DNA of 5,953 nt from an uncultured Prevotellaceae bacterium (lineage in GTDB: Bacteria; Bacteroidota; Bacteroidia; Bacteroidales; Bacteroidaceae): contig OMTC01000164.1 in assembly GCA_900313845.1 (NCBI GenBank), forward strand, positions 1 to 5,953, written 5' to 3'. Positions 5,316-5,953 of the stretch are shown piece by piece. The translations under genes were made by a program, and so were the position numbers. Within the stretch, counting starts at the first letter, position 1. Every line of letters starts with the position of its first letter. The notes under the pieces were generated by a model that saw nothing but the letters and a program-made list of their open reading frames with translations, was not told the origin of the DNA and made no database searches.

Positions 5316-5953
5316 ATGAAAAAGAATGTTTTATTTGCTTTAATAGCATTGTTCTGTGTGTCTTCTTCTGCTTGGGCACAATACGTGAAACTTACGGCTG
5401 CGGATGGAACGGTTTCTTGGATTGAAATTAAAGGAAAGGTTGATGGTACAAATATTGAGCTAGATGATGGTGATTATGTGACTGTCATTGATAAATATAA
5501 AAGCGGTGCTATTGACCTCCGAGAGGTGTGGTCGGAGAGTGGGGGAAGTGGAACTCATTATCATGTAACCGGAATCGGGGTTGGTGCGTTCTATAGCTGT
5601 GGTGGCCTGACTTCCATTACCTTACCCATCGGCGTGACCAGCATCGGTAGGTCTGCGTTTGAGTATTGTAGTGCCCTTACTTCCATTAACATCCCCAACA
5701 GCGTGACCAGCATCGGGTCTCGTGCGTTCTTCCGTTGTATGAGCTTGACCTCTGTAGAAATTCCTTCCGGCATGACCAGCATCGAAGCTTATACGTTCGC
5801 TTATTGTGGAAACCTAACTTCCGTTGCCATTCCTAACAGCGTGACCAGCATCGACGAAAGTGCGTTCTATAGCTGTGGGAACCTTACCTCCGTTGTCATT
5901 CCCTACAGTGTGACCAGCATCGGAAAAGAAGCGTTCGCTTATTGTAGCAACTT
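5316..5953 (+). CDS. Secreted BspA-like leucine-rich-repeat protein, 3' truncated
   Basis: The frame is open from ATG 5316 to the window end (212 full codons), so the C-terminus is missing. Residues 1-21 form a signal peptide, with Lys2-Lys3, a hydrophobic core and AWA/Q22 as the likely cleavage site. Residues 22-89 are a non-repetitive N-terminal region of no recognised family. From about residue 90, 23-residue units of the LRR_5/BspA type follow: AFxxCxxLTSxxIPxSVTSIxx, with five complete copies and the start of a sixth. Cys, Leu-Thr-Ser, Ile-Pro and Thr-Ser-Ile are nearly constant. Known BspA-like proteins are surface adhesins binding host or bacterial ligands; that role is only suggested here. 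It probably has its own promoter and sits apart from the phosphatase gene (91-bp gap). A T9SS tail cannot be checked because the end is absent. Confidence 0.88.
   Translation, partial: MKKNVLFALIALFCVSSSAWAQYVKLTAADGTVSWIEIKGKVDGTNIELDDGDYVTVIDKYKSGAIDLREVWSESGGSGTHYHVTGIGVGAFYSCGGLTSITLPIGVTSIGRSAFEYCSALTSINIPNSVTSIGSRAFFRCMSLTSVEIPSGMTSIEAYTFAYCGNLTSVAIPNSVTSIDESAFYSCGNLTSVVIPYSVTSIGKEAFAYCSN
5586..5953 (+). repeat. 69-bp tandem coding repeats of the LRR region
   Basis: Units begin at 5586, 5655, 5724, 5793, 5862 and 5931, each exactly 69 bp apart with no indels. GTGACCAGCATCG recurs at 5634, 5703, 5841 and 5910, and as ATGACCAGCATCG at 5772. The parts between these cores vary more. The array runs off the window, so its copy number is unknown. 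Confidence 0.9.

Overview
The window reads as chromosomal DNA from a Bacteroidales bacterium, most likely Prevotella or a close relative. The signs are a surface lipoprotein GH32 with the GDP-type nucleophile motif, a secreted GH26 ending in a type IX secretion (T9SS)-like tail, a BspA-like leucine-rich-repeat protein, promoters of the TAnnTTTG type, weak Shine-Dalgarno sequences and repeat-rich intergenic DNA. The genus is an inference; no rRNA or marker gene is present.

Layout. 1-408 is the 3' end of a gene for a probable surface glycan-binding protein. After a 156-bp gap with two GC-rich hairpins, 565-2154 encodes a GH32 fructan hydrolase lipoprotein on the same strand. Together these look like the end of a fructan (levan/inulin) utilisation locus. 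2155-2641 has no gene: it holds two terminator-like hairpins and then a 376-bp, almost perfectly dyad-symmetric repeat element (2271-2646). This element has 17-bp terminal inverted repeats, two opposed arrays of four 22-bp units and a GC-rich palindromic core. Its right end covers the stop codon of the converging minus-strand gene (2642-4213), a CBM35-like plus GH26 mannanase with a Pro/Thr/Ser linker and a T9SS-like C-terminus.

4214-4517 is a divergent intergenic region with TTTCAA-type inverted and direct repeats, a consensus -7 box and a 9-bp tandem repeat. 4518-5224 is a tyrosine-phosphatase-family gene broken by an apparent 1-nt deletion just after its CX5R active site. After a promoter, 5316 to the window end is the start of a secreted BspA-like protein with 23-residue (69-bp) repeats.

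Function. The first two genes probably bind and cut fructan at the cell surface. The GH26 enzyme would attack mannan independently, since it lies on the opposite strand with its own leader. The phosphatase and the LRR protein have no evident link to polysaccharide use. I see no defence system, CRISPR array, tRNA, rRNA or transposase. The most unusual object is the 376-bp nested palindrome; next are the phosphatase frameshift and the way repeat-like DNA meets the 3' part of the GH26 gene.
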